Counted from the stretch's first letter, positions 9,130 through 18,396 are shown. The stretch: DNA of 64,000 bases from DASQBT01 sp963782495 (GCA_963782495.1 CAWAJU010000008.1:248001-312000); one strand, 5' to 3'. Notes: generated by a model from the sequence alone, not told the origin. Numbers and translations: made by a program.

Positions 9130-9766
9130 ACCAGAGAACATATTCATTTTTGGTGCAAGCGGACACGCCAAGGTGGTCATCGATATCGTTGAGCGCCAGC
9201 CCGGCTTGCGCATCACCACCGTCATCGACGACAACGCCGCCCTGCATGGACAGGCGTTCTTTGGCTACGGCATCGGCGGCGGCCGGGACACCCTGTTGGA
9301 GCTGTTCCGGCAAAACAAGATTGACGGCGGCATCGTTGCGATCGGGAACAACGGGGTACGCGCGAGTGTGGCTGAATGGCTGACGCAGAATTCGATCAAA
9401 CGGATTGCAGCCATTCACCCAAGGGCCCAAATCGGTCGTGAAATCCTCGTAGGCGCGGGGAGCGTCGTCATGGCTGGTGTCGTGATCAATTCTGCCACCA
9501 TGATAGGCGAGGACGTGATCATCAACACCGGCGCCACCGTCGATCATGATTGCGTCATTGGCAATGCCGTGCATATTGCGCCGGGCTGCCACCTTTGCGG
9601 CAACGTCACTGTGGGCAAAGGCACCCTGATCGGAGCGGGCTCCACAGTGATCCCTGGCGTCAGGATTGGGGCCAATGCCTTGATCGGAGCGGGCTCCACA
9701 GTATTGTGCGACGTGCCGGATGGCGCTCGCATGGCAGGTTCTCCATGTCGCAAGATTGCGAGTTGA
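9119..9766 (+). CDS. pglD: Sugar O/N-acetyltransferase, PglD/NeuD family
   Basis: A 215-residue protein with an N-terminal Rossmann-like domain (FIFGASGHAKVVIDI) and a C-terminal left-handed beta-helix made of hexapeptide repeats. PglD enzymes acetylate the 4-amino group of UDP-4-amino-4,6-dideoxy-GlcNAc. Catalytic His candidates lie in GATVDHDCVIG. It overlaps the PglC gene by 11 nt and stops 1 nt before the aminotransferase start. A 22-nt sequence encoding LIGAGSTV occurs twice exactly within its helix (9627-9648 and 9681-9702). Confidence 0.88.
   Translation: MVTEPENIFIFGASGHAKVVIDIVERQPGLRITTVIDDNAALHGQAFFGYGIGGGRDTLLELFRQNKIDGGIVAIGNNGVRASVAEWLTQNSIKRIAAIHPRAQIGREILVGAGSVVMAGVVINSATMIGEDVIINTGATVDHDCVIGNAVHIAPGCHLCGNVTVGKGTLIGAGSTVIPGVRIGANALIGAGSTVLCDVPDGARMAGSPCRKIAS
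9627..9702 (+). repeat. Exact 22-bp direct repeat inside pglD
   Basis: Copies at 9627-9648 and 9681-9702, offset 54 nt (18 codons), each encoding LIGAGSTV in the hexapeptide-repeat helix. DNA identity beyond what the protein repeat requires suggests a recent duplication or gene conversion. Confidence 0.85.
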
Positions 9767-9767
9767 G

Positions 9768-11000
9768 ATGAACAGCGCCAATTCACTCGGTTTGGCGATC
9801 GACGGGGGGATTGCCGTGCGAACCGAGCCGTTTCCACCGTGGCCCTACTTTGCGCCCGACGAAATTGACGCGGCAGCCCAGGTGCTTGCTTCAGGAAGAA
9901 TCAACTATTGGACCGGCAATGCCTGCTCTCGTTTTGAGCAGTGTTTCGCACAATACGTAGGCTGTAGTCATGCAATCTCGCTGGCCAACGGCACGGTGGC
10001 CCTGGAACTTGCACTGTACGCACTCGGCATTGGGGAGGGCGACGAGGTGATCGTTCCTGCCCGGACTTTCATCGCGTCTGCCAGCTGTGTAGTGGCGCGT
10101 GGGGCCACTCCGGTCATCGCGGATGTGGATGCGGTAACACAGAATCTCACGGCCGAGACCGTTCGCACGACACTCACCCCAAGAACCCGCGCCATTATTG
10201 TCGTGCATCTTGCGGGTTGGCCATGCGACATGGACCCGATTCTGGAATTGGCCCAAGCCCACAATATCAAGGTTATCGAAGATTGCGCCCAAGCCCATGG
10301 CGCCTTGTACAAGGGACGGCCAGTTGGCGGCCTGGGCGACATGGGCGCGTTTTCGTTCTGCCAGGACAAGATCATGACGACCGGCGGGGAAGGCGGCATG
10401 CTGGTCCTGAACGACACGGAGCAGTGGAAGAAGGCCTGGGCCTACAAGGACCATGGCAAGGACTGGGATGTCGTCAAAACGCGCGAACATCCGCCTGTCT
10501 TTCGCTGGTTGCACGAATCGTTTGGCACCAATTGGCGCATGACGGAAATGCAGGCCGCCATTGGCCTGTGCCAGCTCGACAAACTTGACTATTGGCGTGG
10601 CGTCAGACAGGAAAATGCCGCACTGCTTTCCAACTGTTTTTCCACCATCCCCGGGTTGCGCGTAACCCGGCCGCCCACGGACATTGGTCACGCATACTAC
10701 AAGTACTACGTGTTCCTTGAACCCGGGAAGCTCAGATCAGATTGGGATCAGGCCCGCGTGATTGCCGCAATGAATGCCGAAGGCATACCCTGCTTCAGCG
10801 GCAGCTGCAGCGAAATCTACCTCGAGCAGGCATTCATCCGAGCTGGACTGGGCCCCGCACAACGCCTGCCCGTTGCGCGCAGCCTGGGCGAGACCAGTCT
10901 CATGTTTCTGCTTCACCCGACCCTGGGCGAGACTGAGATGCGAGACACCTGCCTCGCAGTGACCAAGGTCATGCGAGCCGCGACCCGGGAGAATGCGTGA
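9768..11000 (+). CDS. pglE: DegT/DnrJ/EryC1/StrS aminotransferase (PglE-like)
   Basis: A 410-residue PLP-dependent sugar aminotransferase. The cofactor-binding lysine is in FSFCQDKIMTTGGEGG; the IEDCAQAHGA and NWRMTEMQAAIGL motifs are also present. It would convert the UDP-4-keto-6-deoxy sugar made by the downstream dehydratase into the 4-amino sugar, which the upstream PglD-like enzyme then acetylates. The ATG at 9768 follows the pglD stop directly, while an in-frame start at 9720 would overlap pglD. The stop overlaps the next GTG start. It could also be a WbpE-type 3-aminotransferase, but the neighbours favour PglE. Confidence 0.88.
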   Translation: MNSANSLGLAIDGGIAVRTEPFPPWPYFAPDEIDAAAQVLASGRINYWTGNACSRFEQCFAQYVGCSHAISLANGTVALELALYALGIGEGDEVIVPARTFIASASCVVARGATPVIADVDAVTQNLTAETVRTTLTPRTRAIIVVHLAGWPCDMDPILELAQAHNIKVIEDCAQAHGALYKGRPVGGLGDMGAFSFCQDKIMTTGGEGGMLVLNDTEQWKKAWAYKDHGKDWDVVKTREHPPVFRWLHESFGTNWRMTEMQAAIGLCQLDKLDYWRGVRQENAALLSNCFSTIPGLRVTRPPTDIGHAYYKYYVFLEPGKLRSDWDQARVIAAMNAEGIPCFSGSCSEIYLEQAFIRAGLGPAQRLPVARSLGETSLMFLLHPTLGETEMRDTCLAVTKVMRAATRENA

Positions 11001-12832
11001 TCAGCCCCCTCAATCCGCGGACCCTATTTGCCTTCCTCCATGACCTTCTGGTCTCCGCTGCAGCCTGGCTGGCTGCTTATTGGCTGCGCTTCAACCTGCA
11101 CATTCCGGATGACTTTCTCCACTCGGCCCTGACCCACTTGTCCTGGGTGGTGCCAGTTCAGGCCCTGACATTCTGGCGCTTTGGTCTTTACCGGGGCATC
11201 TGGCGCTTTGCCAGCCTGAATGACCTCAGACGCATTGTGCTTGCCACCCTGACAACCACCTTGTTCATTGCCCTGATCCTGGTCCTGGTGAAGCCGACCG
11301 AGGTAGTACCGCGCTCCGTGCTTCTGCTCTATCCCATGCTGCTCGTCTTCGTCATGGGTGGAAACCGGCTGGCTTACCGGGCCTGGAAAGAACATCGCAT
11401 GAGCCTATCCCTCTTGTCCAAGCGGGAACCCCTGCTGGTGCTCGGGGCTGGCAGTGCGGCAGAGGGGCTGATACGCGAGCTGTCGCGAAGCACGGAATGG
11501 CGGGTGGTGGGCCTGCTGGACGACGCGCCGCGCAAACAGGGGCGCGACATTCACGGTTTCCCAGTACTGGGGCCGATTGATAGCGTGAAACGACATACAG
11601 AGAAACTGGGCGTGACGCATGCCGTCATCGCCATGCCAGGCGCAACACACAAGGCACGCAGCCACGCGGTTGACCTGTGCAGCGCTGCCGGCCTCAACGT
11701 GCTGACGGTGCCGGCCATCGCCGACCTGGTGAGCGGGCGGGTAAGTGTGTCCAGCCTGCGCAAGATCGAGCTGGATGACCTGCTGGGCCGCGATCCGGTC
11801 AAACTGGATGAATCCGGGCTGACCCAGTTGATACGCGGTCAGACCGTGCTGGTGACCGGCGCCGGCGGCTCAATTGGCTCGGAGCTGGCCCGCCAGCTCG
11901 CCCGTTTTGCGCCGGCCCGTTTGGTGCTGCTGGATCACAGCGAATTTGCCTTGTACCAGATCGAGCAGGAATTTGTCCGCAGCCACCCGCAAATGGCTTG
12001 CCGCTTTGTGATCGCCGACGTCAAGGAGACAAGACTGATGGAACAGGTCATGCAAACCTATCTGCCGGCGATTGTCTTTCATGCGGCCGCCTACAAGCAT
12101 GTGCCACTGATGGAACAGGAAAACGCCTGGCAGGCTGCACGCAACAACATCATGGGAACCCTGACCACCGCCCGCGCTGCGCAGGCACACGGAGTCATCA
12201 AGTTTGTGCTGATTTCCACCGACAAGGCGGTCAACCCGACGAATGTGATGGGCGCCACCAAGCGGGTGGCCGAGCAGGTATGTCAAGCCCTGCAGAACGG
12301 CACCACCCAATTTGTCTCGGTGCGCTTCGGGAACGTGTTGGGCTCCTCGGGGAGCGTGATTCCGAAGTTCCAGCAGCAGATTGCCGCGGGAAGACCGCTG
12401 ACCGTCACCCACCCGGACATTACCCGCTATTTCATGACCATACCCGAAGCCTGCCAGCTGGTGCTGCAAGCCGGGCTGATGGGAAAAGGCGGAGAGATTT
12501 TCGTGCTGGATATGGGCGAGCCGGTAAGGATAGTCGATCTGGCCCGGCAGATGATCAGGCTGTCTGGGCAGCCGGAAAACGAAATTCCCATCGAATACAC
12601 CGGATTGCGACCGGGAGAAAAGTTGTATGAAGAAGTCCTTGCAGACGAGGAATCCACCCTCCCTACTCCGCATCCAAAATTGCGCGTTGCGCAGGCGCGG
12701 CAAGCAGCGGGTGAACTGGTGAGCGAACTTGAGGCCTGGTTCCACACCGGCGAGCCCAAGTCCGAGAGCACAGTCAAAAAGACGCTGAAAGATTGGGTGC
12801 CTGAATATGCGCGCCAAGATGAGCGTGCCTGA
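10997..12832 (+). CDS. pglF: Membrane-bound UDP-GlcNAc 4,6-dehydratase (PglF/WbpM/CapD family)
   Basis: A 611-residue protein. About 130 N-terminal residues form membrane helices, then a nucleotide-binding region follows, then the SDR catalytic domain. That domain has the cofactor loop TGAGGSIGSE near residue 286 and the catalytic STDKAVNPTNVMGATKR segment near 407, in which Thr-Asp-Lys replaces the usual Tyr. It makes UDP-4-keto-6-deoxy-GlcNAc, the first step to bacillosamine or QuiNAc/FucNAc sugars. The GTG start at 10997 overlaps the aminotransferase stop. It is the last + strand gene of the glycan locus and converges with the ligase-like gene. Confidence 0.92.
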   Translation: MISPLNPRTLFAFLHDLLVSAAAWLAAYWLRFNLHIPDDFLHSALTHLSWVVPVQALTFWRFGLYRGIWRFASLNDLRRIVLATLTTTLFIALILVLVKPTEVVPRSVLLLYPMLLVFVMGGNRLAYRAWKEHRMSLSLLSKREPLLVLGAGSAAEGLIRELSRSTEWRVVGLLDDAPRKQGRDIHGFPVLGPIDSVKRHTEKLGVTHAVIAMPGATHKARSHAVDLCSAAGLNVLTVPAIADLVSGRVSVSSLRKIELDDLLGRDPVKLDESGLTQLIRGQTVLVTGAGGSIGSELARQLARFAPARLVLLDHSEFALYQIEQEFVRSHPQMACRFVIADVKETRLMEQVMQTYLPAIVFHAAAYKHVPLMEQENAWQAARNNIMGTLTTARAAQAHGVIKFVLISTDKAVNPTNVMGATKRVAEQVCQALQNGTTQFVSVRFGNVLGSSGSVIPKFQQQIAAGRPLTVTHPDITRYFMTIPEACQLVLQAGLMGKGGEIFVLDMGEPVRIVDLARQMIRLSGQPENEIPIEYTGLRPGEKLYEEVLADEESTLPTPHPKLRVAQARQAAGELVSELEAWFHTGEPKSESTVKKTLKDWVPEYARQDERA

Positions 12833-12879
12833 GAACCGAGGCTGCCTGGACCATGAGCTTGGTTCTGTATTGCAGCGGG

Positions 12880-14154
12880 CTAGATTGTCTTGGCGATCCG
12901 GGGCTCCTGCGGCGACACCAGGGTCGCGCACATCATTGCAACGACAAGCCAGACCAGCACAGACCATTGGCCAGAATAGAACGACGAATGTGTGTTGAAG
13001 GGGAACAGCCAGGCCAGCGCCGCCAGCGCAAAGGGCAGAGATCGAAGTCTTTGTTCGGCCCCGGCCTTGCGCCAGCATTCGAGCAGCACGACATAGAACA
13101 CCAGCAACCCTGCCAGTCCGATCAGGCCGGTTTCCGCAGTCACCTCGATGACCATCTGGTGCGCGTAACTGGCCCCGGTTTGCCTGCCTGACTCCTCATC
13201 CACCTGGTTGGGCTGAATGAAGATGTCGCCAGGCTGTGCATAGTCTGGATGCGCAAAGCTGAATGCTCTGACCCCCACGCCGTTGATGGGATGGGCCTTG
13301 ATCATGGTCAAGGCGTCCCTCCATAGCGTCAATCGGCTGGAAAGTGCCTCATCGATCTTTGCTTCGTCGCCGGAAAAGAGCAGCAGGGATTGATTCAAAC
13401 GTGCGCGCGTACCGGTATTCTGAAATGCCATGACTGCACCGAACAGCAACAGCAGGGTAGCGAACCCGGCGGCTTTCCAGGGCGGGATGTCGCGCTTCTT
13501 GACTTCGGATAGCATGACTACCGCGCACACCACTGCATAACTTACCCAGCCTCCCCTGCTGCCCGCCATCAGGTCGACTGCACCGATGCAAATCAGTGCC
13601 AGTATCATCAGGCCAAGCCGATGGCGAAGCGCCAGAATGAGAAAGGGTGCCAACACCGGCAGCGCGACACCCAGCCTCCAGTGCCGCTCACCAAACACGC
13701 CATTGAGCCGTGATGGGATTTGAGCATAGCCGAACAGATCATGTCCGACTGCCGCCTGGAACAGGGCATCGGCCACCCAGAATGCCGTCAGCCCGGCCAA
13801 CAGCTTGACGAGCAGCGTGCTTCTCTCTGCATCCTGCAATGCCCAGACCACGAACAAGCCGGCGAAGTACAGACGCGCGAAGGCCAGCACCCCCCCTCCC
13901 GTATCCTTGAAGCTGTAACTGTCGGGAAGCGAAAGCAGCATCGGGATCCAGATGCAGGCCGCGAGCAGCGAAAAGACCTTGATCGCCGGAGCTTTGAACA
14001 AATCCCTGCCCAGCTTGTAGGCGAGCACCATGCCGCTGATCGCCATGATCAGGATGGGCAACTCTACCGCCCGCGCAACGGGAAACAGAAGAAAACAGGA
14101 AAAGATCAGGGCGGTGGAATAGTGCTTACTGTTGGGCAGTGACATTGCGTTCAT
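12880..14154 (-). CDS. O-antigen ligase/polymerase-like membrane protein
   Basis: A 424-residue polytopic membrane protein of the O-antigen ligase (WaaL/Wzy/RfaL) superfamily, with about ten or more hydrophobic helices. A large periplasmic loop late in the protein contains HPINGVGVRAFSFAHPDY, which matches the conserved GxGxxxF-type ligase loop motif, and YAHQMVIEVTAETGLIGL follows. It would join undecaprenyl-linked glycan to lipid A-core, or to protein if it is a PglL-type oligosaccharyltransferase. The glycan locus converges on it from the left. Ligase, polymerase and oligosaccharyltransferase cannot be separated here. Confidence 0.82.
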   Translation of the reverse strand: MNAMSLPNSKHYSTALIFSCFLLFPVARAVELPILIMAISGMVLAYKLGRDLFKAPAIKVFSLLAACIWIPMLLSLPDSYSFKDTGGGVLAFARLYFAGLFVVWALQDAERSTLLVKLLAGLTAFWVADALFQAAVGHDLFGYAQIPSRLNGVFGERHWRLGVALPVLAPFLILALRHRLGLMILALICIGAVDLMAGSRGGWVSYAVVCAVVMLSEVKKRDIPPWKAAGFATLLLLFGAVMAFQNTGTRARLNQSLLLFSGDEAKIDEALSSRLTLWRDALTMIKAHPINGVGVRAFSFAHPDYAQPGDIFIQPNQVDEESGRQTGASYAHQMVIEVTAETGLIGLAGLLVFYVVLLECWRKAGAEQRLRSLPFALAALAWLFPFNTHSSFYSGQWSVLVWLVVAMMCATLVSPQEPRIAKTI

Positions 14155-14214
14155 GTATCAGGTTGAGAAGCAAGGGGAAGCACATTCGCCTGTCCACCTT
14201 TGTTATCTTTCCGC

Positions 14215-15330
14215 TCAGAAGCTGCGCAAGCCATTCGGGTAGGACTGGCCAGGCTTGAATTCGCCTGAGATCAGGGCAGAAATACTCGCGGCAAGCCATT
14301 CCGGCTTGATCAGCGTCATGCAGGCCTGATGATCCGGGTTACGGCAAACCTTGGCATAGCAACTTATGCAAGGCAGATCCGCCTGGACCGCGAATGTCGA
14401 GTCGCCAATGGGCTTTACCCGGCGCGGATCCGTGGGTCCGCACAGCACCAGCAGGGGCCGTCCCGCGGCGGACCCAAAGTGCGCAGTGCCGGTGTCATTG
14501 CCGATGATGGCAGCCGCTCCCTCGCACACCGGTGCAATTTGCAGCAACTCCAACTTGCCGTTGAGATTGACGATGAAATCACCCGCGGCGGCAATTTGCA
14601 TGCAGTCCTCCACTTCGTCCGGCCCGCCGATCAAGACGATTTTCGCTATTCCCTGGTCATGTAGAATCTGCGCCAATGCTGCGTAACGGGCCGCACCCCA
14701 GCGCTTCAACGGGCCGGCGGCGTGCGAGCCGGGCAACAGGACGACATATTCGTTGTCCACAAGTCCGCAGTCATCGCGCAACGCCTTGACCCGGTCGAGT
14801 TGTTCACGGGTGGGATGAAACACCGGATGCGTCGTGCGCGTCGGAATGCCCACCGATTCAAGCACGGATCGCATCATGACGAAGGCGTGCGCCTTGGGAT
14901 CGCGATTCACCGGCTGATGGGTATAAGGGAAACCGCCCCGATTTCCCAGCCGGTAATGCGGCGCGCCTCCGGCAATCAACAGGAGCGCAAGCAGGAAGCG
15001 GGAATGATCGGAACGCTGGAAATCGATCAGCAAGTCATAGTGTCCGGCACGCACCCTTCTGATCCATGCCAGGGCATTGGACCAGCGTTGGCCCTTCTTG
15101 CGCACGTCAATGGCGAACACATCGGTAAAGCGCGGGTCTGCCTTGAACAGACCCACGCAATTGGCTTGTGTGTTCAGATGAATCTCGGCATCGGGAAACG
15201 CGCGCGCAATGTCTTCCATCAGCGCGCTGGTGATCACCACATCACCCAGGGCGCTCCACTTGATGATGAGGATGCGCCGGATCTGGTCCTTGAAAATGTT
15301 GCTCATGCTGACCAGACCGGAGGCTGCCAT
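14215..15330 (-). CDS. Glycosyltransferase family 9 (heptosyltransferase-like)
   Basis: A 371-residue GT9 protein. Near the start is RILIIKWSALGDVVITSALM, the acceptor-side glycine loop. LLPGSHAAGPLKRWGAARYAAL and the nucleotide-site motif IIGNDTGTAHFGSAAG are in the C-terminal half. The family transfers ADP-heptose to the LPS inner core. The ATG at 15330 has a GAGG-type ribosome site; an in-frame ATG at 15306 is an alternative. It follows hisG by 19 nt on the same strand, so it probably sits at the 3' end of that operon. The exact sugar is unknown. Confidence 0.86.
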   Translation of the reverse strand: MAASGLVSMSNIFKDQIRRILIIKWSALGDVVITSALMEDIARAFPDAEIHLNTQANCVGLFKADPRFTDVFAIDVRKKGQRWSNALAWIRRVRAGHYDLLIDFQRSDHSRFLLALLLIAGGAPHYRLGNRGGFPYTHQPVNRDPKAHAFVMMRSVLESVGIPTRTTHPVFHPTREQLDRVKALRDDCGLVDNEYVVLLPGSHAAGPLKRWGAARYAALAQILHDQGIAKIVLIGGPDEVEDCMQIAAAGDFIVNLNGKLELLQIAPVCEGAAAIIGNDTGTAHFGSAAGRPLLVLCGPTDPRRVKPIGDSTFAVQADLPCISCYAKVCRNPDHQACMTLIKPEWLAASISALISGEFKPGQSYPNGLRSF

Positions 15331-15349
15331 GGATGCGCCTCGGACAGGC

Positions 15350-15994
15350 CTAATTGGTGGCCGCTATGGCGCCCGTGAAGGCATCAAAAATGGGCTGCAG
15401 TTGCAAACGCTTGGTCTTGAGCGAAGCCTGGTTCACCACCAGTCGGGAGCTGATGTCGGCGATGTGCTCCACTGCCACCAGGCCATTGGCCTTGAGCGTG
15501 CCGCCCGAGGAAACCAGATCAACAATTGCGTCTGCCAGTCCCACCAGCGGGGCGAGTTCCATGGAGCCATAGAGTTTGATCAGGTCGACATGCACACCCT
15601 TGGCCGCGAAGTGCTCACGCGCGGCCTTGAGGTATTTGGTGGCCACCCGGATGCGTCCTCCCTCCCCTACCCGACCGACATAATCGAACCCCTCCTTCAC
15701 TGCGACCATCATGCGGCAGCGCGCGATGCGCAAATCCAGCGGCTGATACAGTCCTTCGCCACCGTGTTCGTCAAGTACATCCTTGCCTGCCACGCCAAGA
15801 TCGGCGCCGCCATGTTGCACATAGGTCGGCACATCAGTGGCGCGCACGATCAGCAGGCGAACCTCGGGCCGGTTGGTCGCTATGATGAGCTTGCGCGAGG
15901 TCGCCGGATCTTCAGCCGGAGCGATGCCTGCGGCGTTCAGCAAGGGCAGAGTCTCGTCAAAGATGCGACCTTTTGAAAGTGCGAGGGTAATCAT
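15350..15994 (-). CDS. hisG: ATP phosphoribosyltransferase, short form
   Basis: A 214-residue HisG of the short class, which lacks the C-terminal regulatory domain and normally needs HisZ. It catalyses the first step of histidine synthesis (ATP plus PRPP). MITLALSKGRIFDETLPLL at the N-terminus and DLVSSGGTLKANGL near residue 165 are family signatures. It lies downstream of murA as in many betaproteobacteria. The usual hisD-hisC-hisB continuation is missing, and a GT9 gene follows instead. No hisZ is visible in the window. Confidence 0.93.
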   Translation of the reverse strand: MITLALSKGRIFDETLPLLNAAGIAPAEDPATSRKLIIATNRPEVRLLIVRATDVPTYVQHGGADLGVAGKDVLDEHGGEGLYQPLDLRIARCRMMVAVKEGFDYVGRVGEGGRIRVATKYLKAAREHFAAKGVHVDLIKLYGSMELAPLVGLADAIVDLVSSGGTLKANGLVAVEHIADISSRLVVNQASLKTKRLQLQPIFDAFTGAIAATN

Positions 15995-16142
15995 GTTCTC
16001 GTAAGGTAGTCAGGGAAAGGCTGGATCGACCGGTTCGCGAGAAGGAAAGGGATGGGTCGATCCGGCAAGCTTGGATTTTATCTTGAACCGGCCTGCTTTG
16101 CTCCGCGCCCAATGACGGAATAACCCGCCAAATGGGAGCTCA

Positions 16143-17399
16143 TCAATGCAGCCGGCGCATCCGAGCGCCCAGGCGGCCAAGCTTTTCCTCTATGCGCTCG
16201 TACCCGCGATCCAGGTGATAGATGCGCTCGATCACGGTTTCGCCCTGGGCGACCAGTCCGGCCAGCACCAGGCAGGCGGAGGCACGCAGGTCGGTGGCCA
16301 TCACGGTCGCCCCGTCCAGGCGAGCCACGCCGCGGACCAATGCGGTATGGCCTGAGACTTCGATATTCGCGCCAAGCCTGCGCAGTTCCTGAACGTGCAT
16401 GAAGCGGTTTTCGAAGATGGTCTCGGTGACGCTGGCTGCGCCCTGAGCAATCGTATTCAATGCCATGAATTGAGCCTGCATGTCGGTGGGGAACGCCGGG
16501 TGTGGCGCGGTTCGAACATCCACGGACTTGAGGATATGGCCGTCGCGGCTCGCCTCGATCCAGTCCTCGCCCGCTTTCACCTGAGCGCCTGCTTCCCGCA
16601 GCTTGGCAATCACCGCATCCAGGGTGTTCGGCTGGGCATGGGTCGCGCGTATCCTGCCGCCGGTCATGGCCGCCGCAACCAGGAAGGTGCCGGTTTCGAT
16701 CCGGTCCGGAATGATGCTGTGGTACGCGCCGGTCAACTCGTGTACGCCATGTATGGTAATCACCCCGCTGCCGGCGCCCTCGATCCTGGCTCCCATGGCG
16801 ACCAGACACTTGGCCAGGTCTACCACTTCCGGCTCCCTCGCCGCGTTCTCCAGAACGGTGGTCCCGGCGGCCAGACTGGCTGCCATCATGAGGTTTTCCG
16901 TGCCGGTCACCGTCGCGGTATCCATGACAATGCGCGCGCCCTTTAGTTTCTTGGCCGCAGCATGGATGTAACCGTGTTCGATGTGGATCTCTGCACCCAT
17001 GGCCTGCAAACCCTTGATGTGCAAATCCACCGGACGCGACCCGATGGCGCAGCCACCCGGCAGGGACACCCGCGCCTCGCCAAAACGCGCGAGGGTCGGT
17101 CCCAGCACCAGGATGGACGCACGCATGGTCTTCACCATCTCGTAGGGCGCCTCCAGCACCGGTACCTCTTTCGCGCACAGGCTGACCCGGTTGCGCTCGT
17201 CCAGCGTGACCCGCAGCCCCATGTGGCCTAGCAGGGCCAGCATGGTGCTGATATCTTTCAGATGTGGGGCATTGTCGAATACCAGGGTTTCGGGTGTCAG
17301 TAATGCGGCGGTCAGGAGCGGAAGCGCCGCATTCTTGGCGCCTGAGACGCGGACCTCCCCTTCGAGGGCATAGCCGCCGTGAATGGACAGCTTGTCCAT
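16143..17399 (-). CDS. murA: UDP-N-acetylglucosamine 1-carboxyvinyltransferase
   Basis: A 418-residue MurA, the first committed enzyme of peptidoglycan synthesis, which transfers enolpyruvate from PEP to UDP-GlcNAc. Lys22 in SGAKNAALP and the active-site cysteine Cys117 in LPGGCAIGSRP are present. A cysteine here, rather than aspartate, predicts fosfomycin sensitivity. The start overlaps the last base of the ibaG stop codon, so the genes are coupled. A 148-nt gap with no recognised signal separates it from hisG. Confidence 0.96.
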   Translation of the reverse strand: MDKLSIHGGYALEGEVRVSGAKNAALPLLTAALLTPETLVFDNAPHLKDISTMLALLGHMGLRVTLDERNRVSLCAKEVPVLEAPYEMVKTMRASILVLGPTLARFGEARVSLPGGCAIGSRPVDLHIKGLQAMGAEIHIEHGYIHAAAKKLKGARIVMDTATVTGTENLMMAASLAAGTTVLENAAREPEVVDLAKCLVAMGARIEGAGSGVITIHGVHELTGAYHSIIPDRIETGTFLVAAAMTGGRIRATHAQPNTLDAVIAKLREAGAQVKAGEDWIEASRDGHILKSVDVRTAPHPAFPTDMQAQFMALNTIAQGAASVTETIFENRFMHVQELRRLGANIEVSGHTALVRGVARLDGATVMATDLRASACLVLAGLVAQGETVIERIYHLDRGYERIEEKLGRLGARMRRLH

Positions 17400-17635
17400 T
17401 AATGCCTGGCCCAGTCCTCGGGGGTGAAGGTCTTCATCGACAACGCATGAATCTCTTCGCGCATGCGCTCACCGAGAGCCTTGTAAACCAGCTGATGCTG
17501 TTGGACCATGTTCTTGCCGCGGAACTCGCCGCTGACAATGATCGCGTCGAAATGCTGGCCGTCTCCGCTGACCTGAACGTTTTCGCAGGGCAGCGCGGCC
17601 TCAATCCAGCGCTTGATATCTTCCGGACTCACCAT
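17399..17635 (-). CDS. ibaG: BolA/IbaG family protein
   Basis: A 78-residue BolA-fold protein. The conserved FRGKNMVQQHQLVYKALG segment contains the His that binds Fe-S clusters with monothiol glutaredoxins. The ibaG-murA pairing is widely conserved in proteobacteria. Length is full for the family. It starts 4 nt after the ABC permease stop and overlaps murA by 1 nt. Confidence 0.92.
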   Translation of the reverse strand: MVSPEDIKRWIEAALPCENVQVSGDGQHFDAIIVSGEFRGKNMVQQHQLVYKALGERMREEIHALSMKTFTPEDWARH

Positions 17636-17639
17636 GCTT

Positions 17640-18395
17640 TCAGTACCTTAGTTTGTAGCCGCCTTTGAGCATCTGTAGCGTTAAGGTGGATATTGCCACA
17701 AAGCAGCCGGCCACCACCAGAAAGCTGGTGCCCGGCGTCACGTCCGCCTGGCCAAAGAAGCCGTAGCGAAAGCCATCCGTCATGTAAAACACCGGATTCA
17801 GGTGGGATGCGATCAGCCAGAACGGCGGCAAGGAATGGATGGAATAGAACACGCCGGAGAGAAAGGTGAGCGGCATGATGATGAAGTTCTGGAACGCGGC
17901 CAACTGGTCAAATTTTTCCGCCCAGACGCCAGCAACAATGCCAAGTGCAGCGAAGATGCCGGTGGACAGGAACGTGTAGGTCACTAGCCAGACCGGATGG
18001 AGTATGTGCAGGTCGACAAACCAGATGGTGACGGCAAGCACGCCCAGCCCCACCACCAGGCCCCTGACCATCGCGGCCGCCATGTAAGCCGAAAACAGTT
18101 CGAAATAGGACAGTGGCGATAGCAGCACAAAGATGATGTTGCCCGTTATCTTGGATTGGATCAGGCTGGAAGAACTGTTGGCAAACGCGTTTTGCAGCGC
18201 CGACATCATCACCAGGCCCGGGATCAGAAAGTCCGTGTAGCTGACTCCCGGGAAGACCTGCACTCGGCCCTTGAGCACATGGGAAAAGATCATCAGATAC
18301 AACATGGCCGAAACGATCGGCGCTAATACCGTTTGGAAAGCCACCTTCCAGAAGCGCAACAGCTCCTTGTAAAAGAGCGTATTGAATCCGCTCAT
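17640..18395 (-). CDS. ABC-2 type transporter permease (YadH-like)
   Basis: About 251 residues from the ATG at 18395 (MSGFNTLFYKELLRFWKVAFQ), with six predicted membrane helices typical of ABC-2 permeases. GVFYSIHSLPPFW near the C-terminus is typical of the NodJ/YadH branch. It pairs with the ATPase upstream to form an exporter of unknown substrate. The reading frame stays open further upstream: an ATG at 18443 would add 16 residues encoded by a repeated 47-bp element, and a GTG at 18548 more. The start at 18395 gives the normal family N-terminus. Confidence 0.88.
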   Translation of the reverse strand: MSGFNTLFYKELLRFWKVAFQTVLAPIVSAMLYLMIFSHVLKGRVQVFPGVSYTDFLIPGLVMMSALQNAFANSSSSLIQSKITGNIIFVLLSPLSYFELFSAYMAAAMVRGLVVGLGVLAVTIWFVDLHILHPVWLVTYTFLSTGIFAALGIVAGVWAEKFDQLAAFQNFIIMPLTFLSGVFYSIHSLPPFWLIASHLNPVFYMTDGFRYGFFGQADVTPGTSFLVVAGCFVAISTLTLQMLKGGYKLRY

Positions 18396-18396
18396 G

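Noticed and set aside
12833..12879. Hairpin gaaccgag / cttggttc after pglF as terminator
   Set aside because: Imperfect stem, long loop reaching into the ligase-like gene and no T tract.
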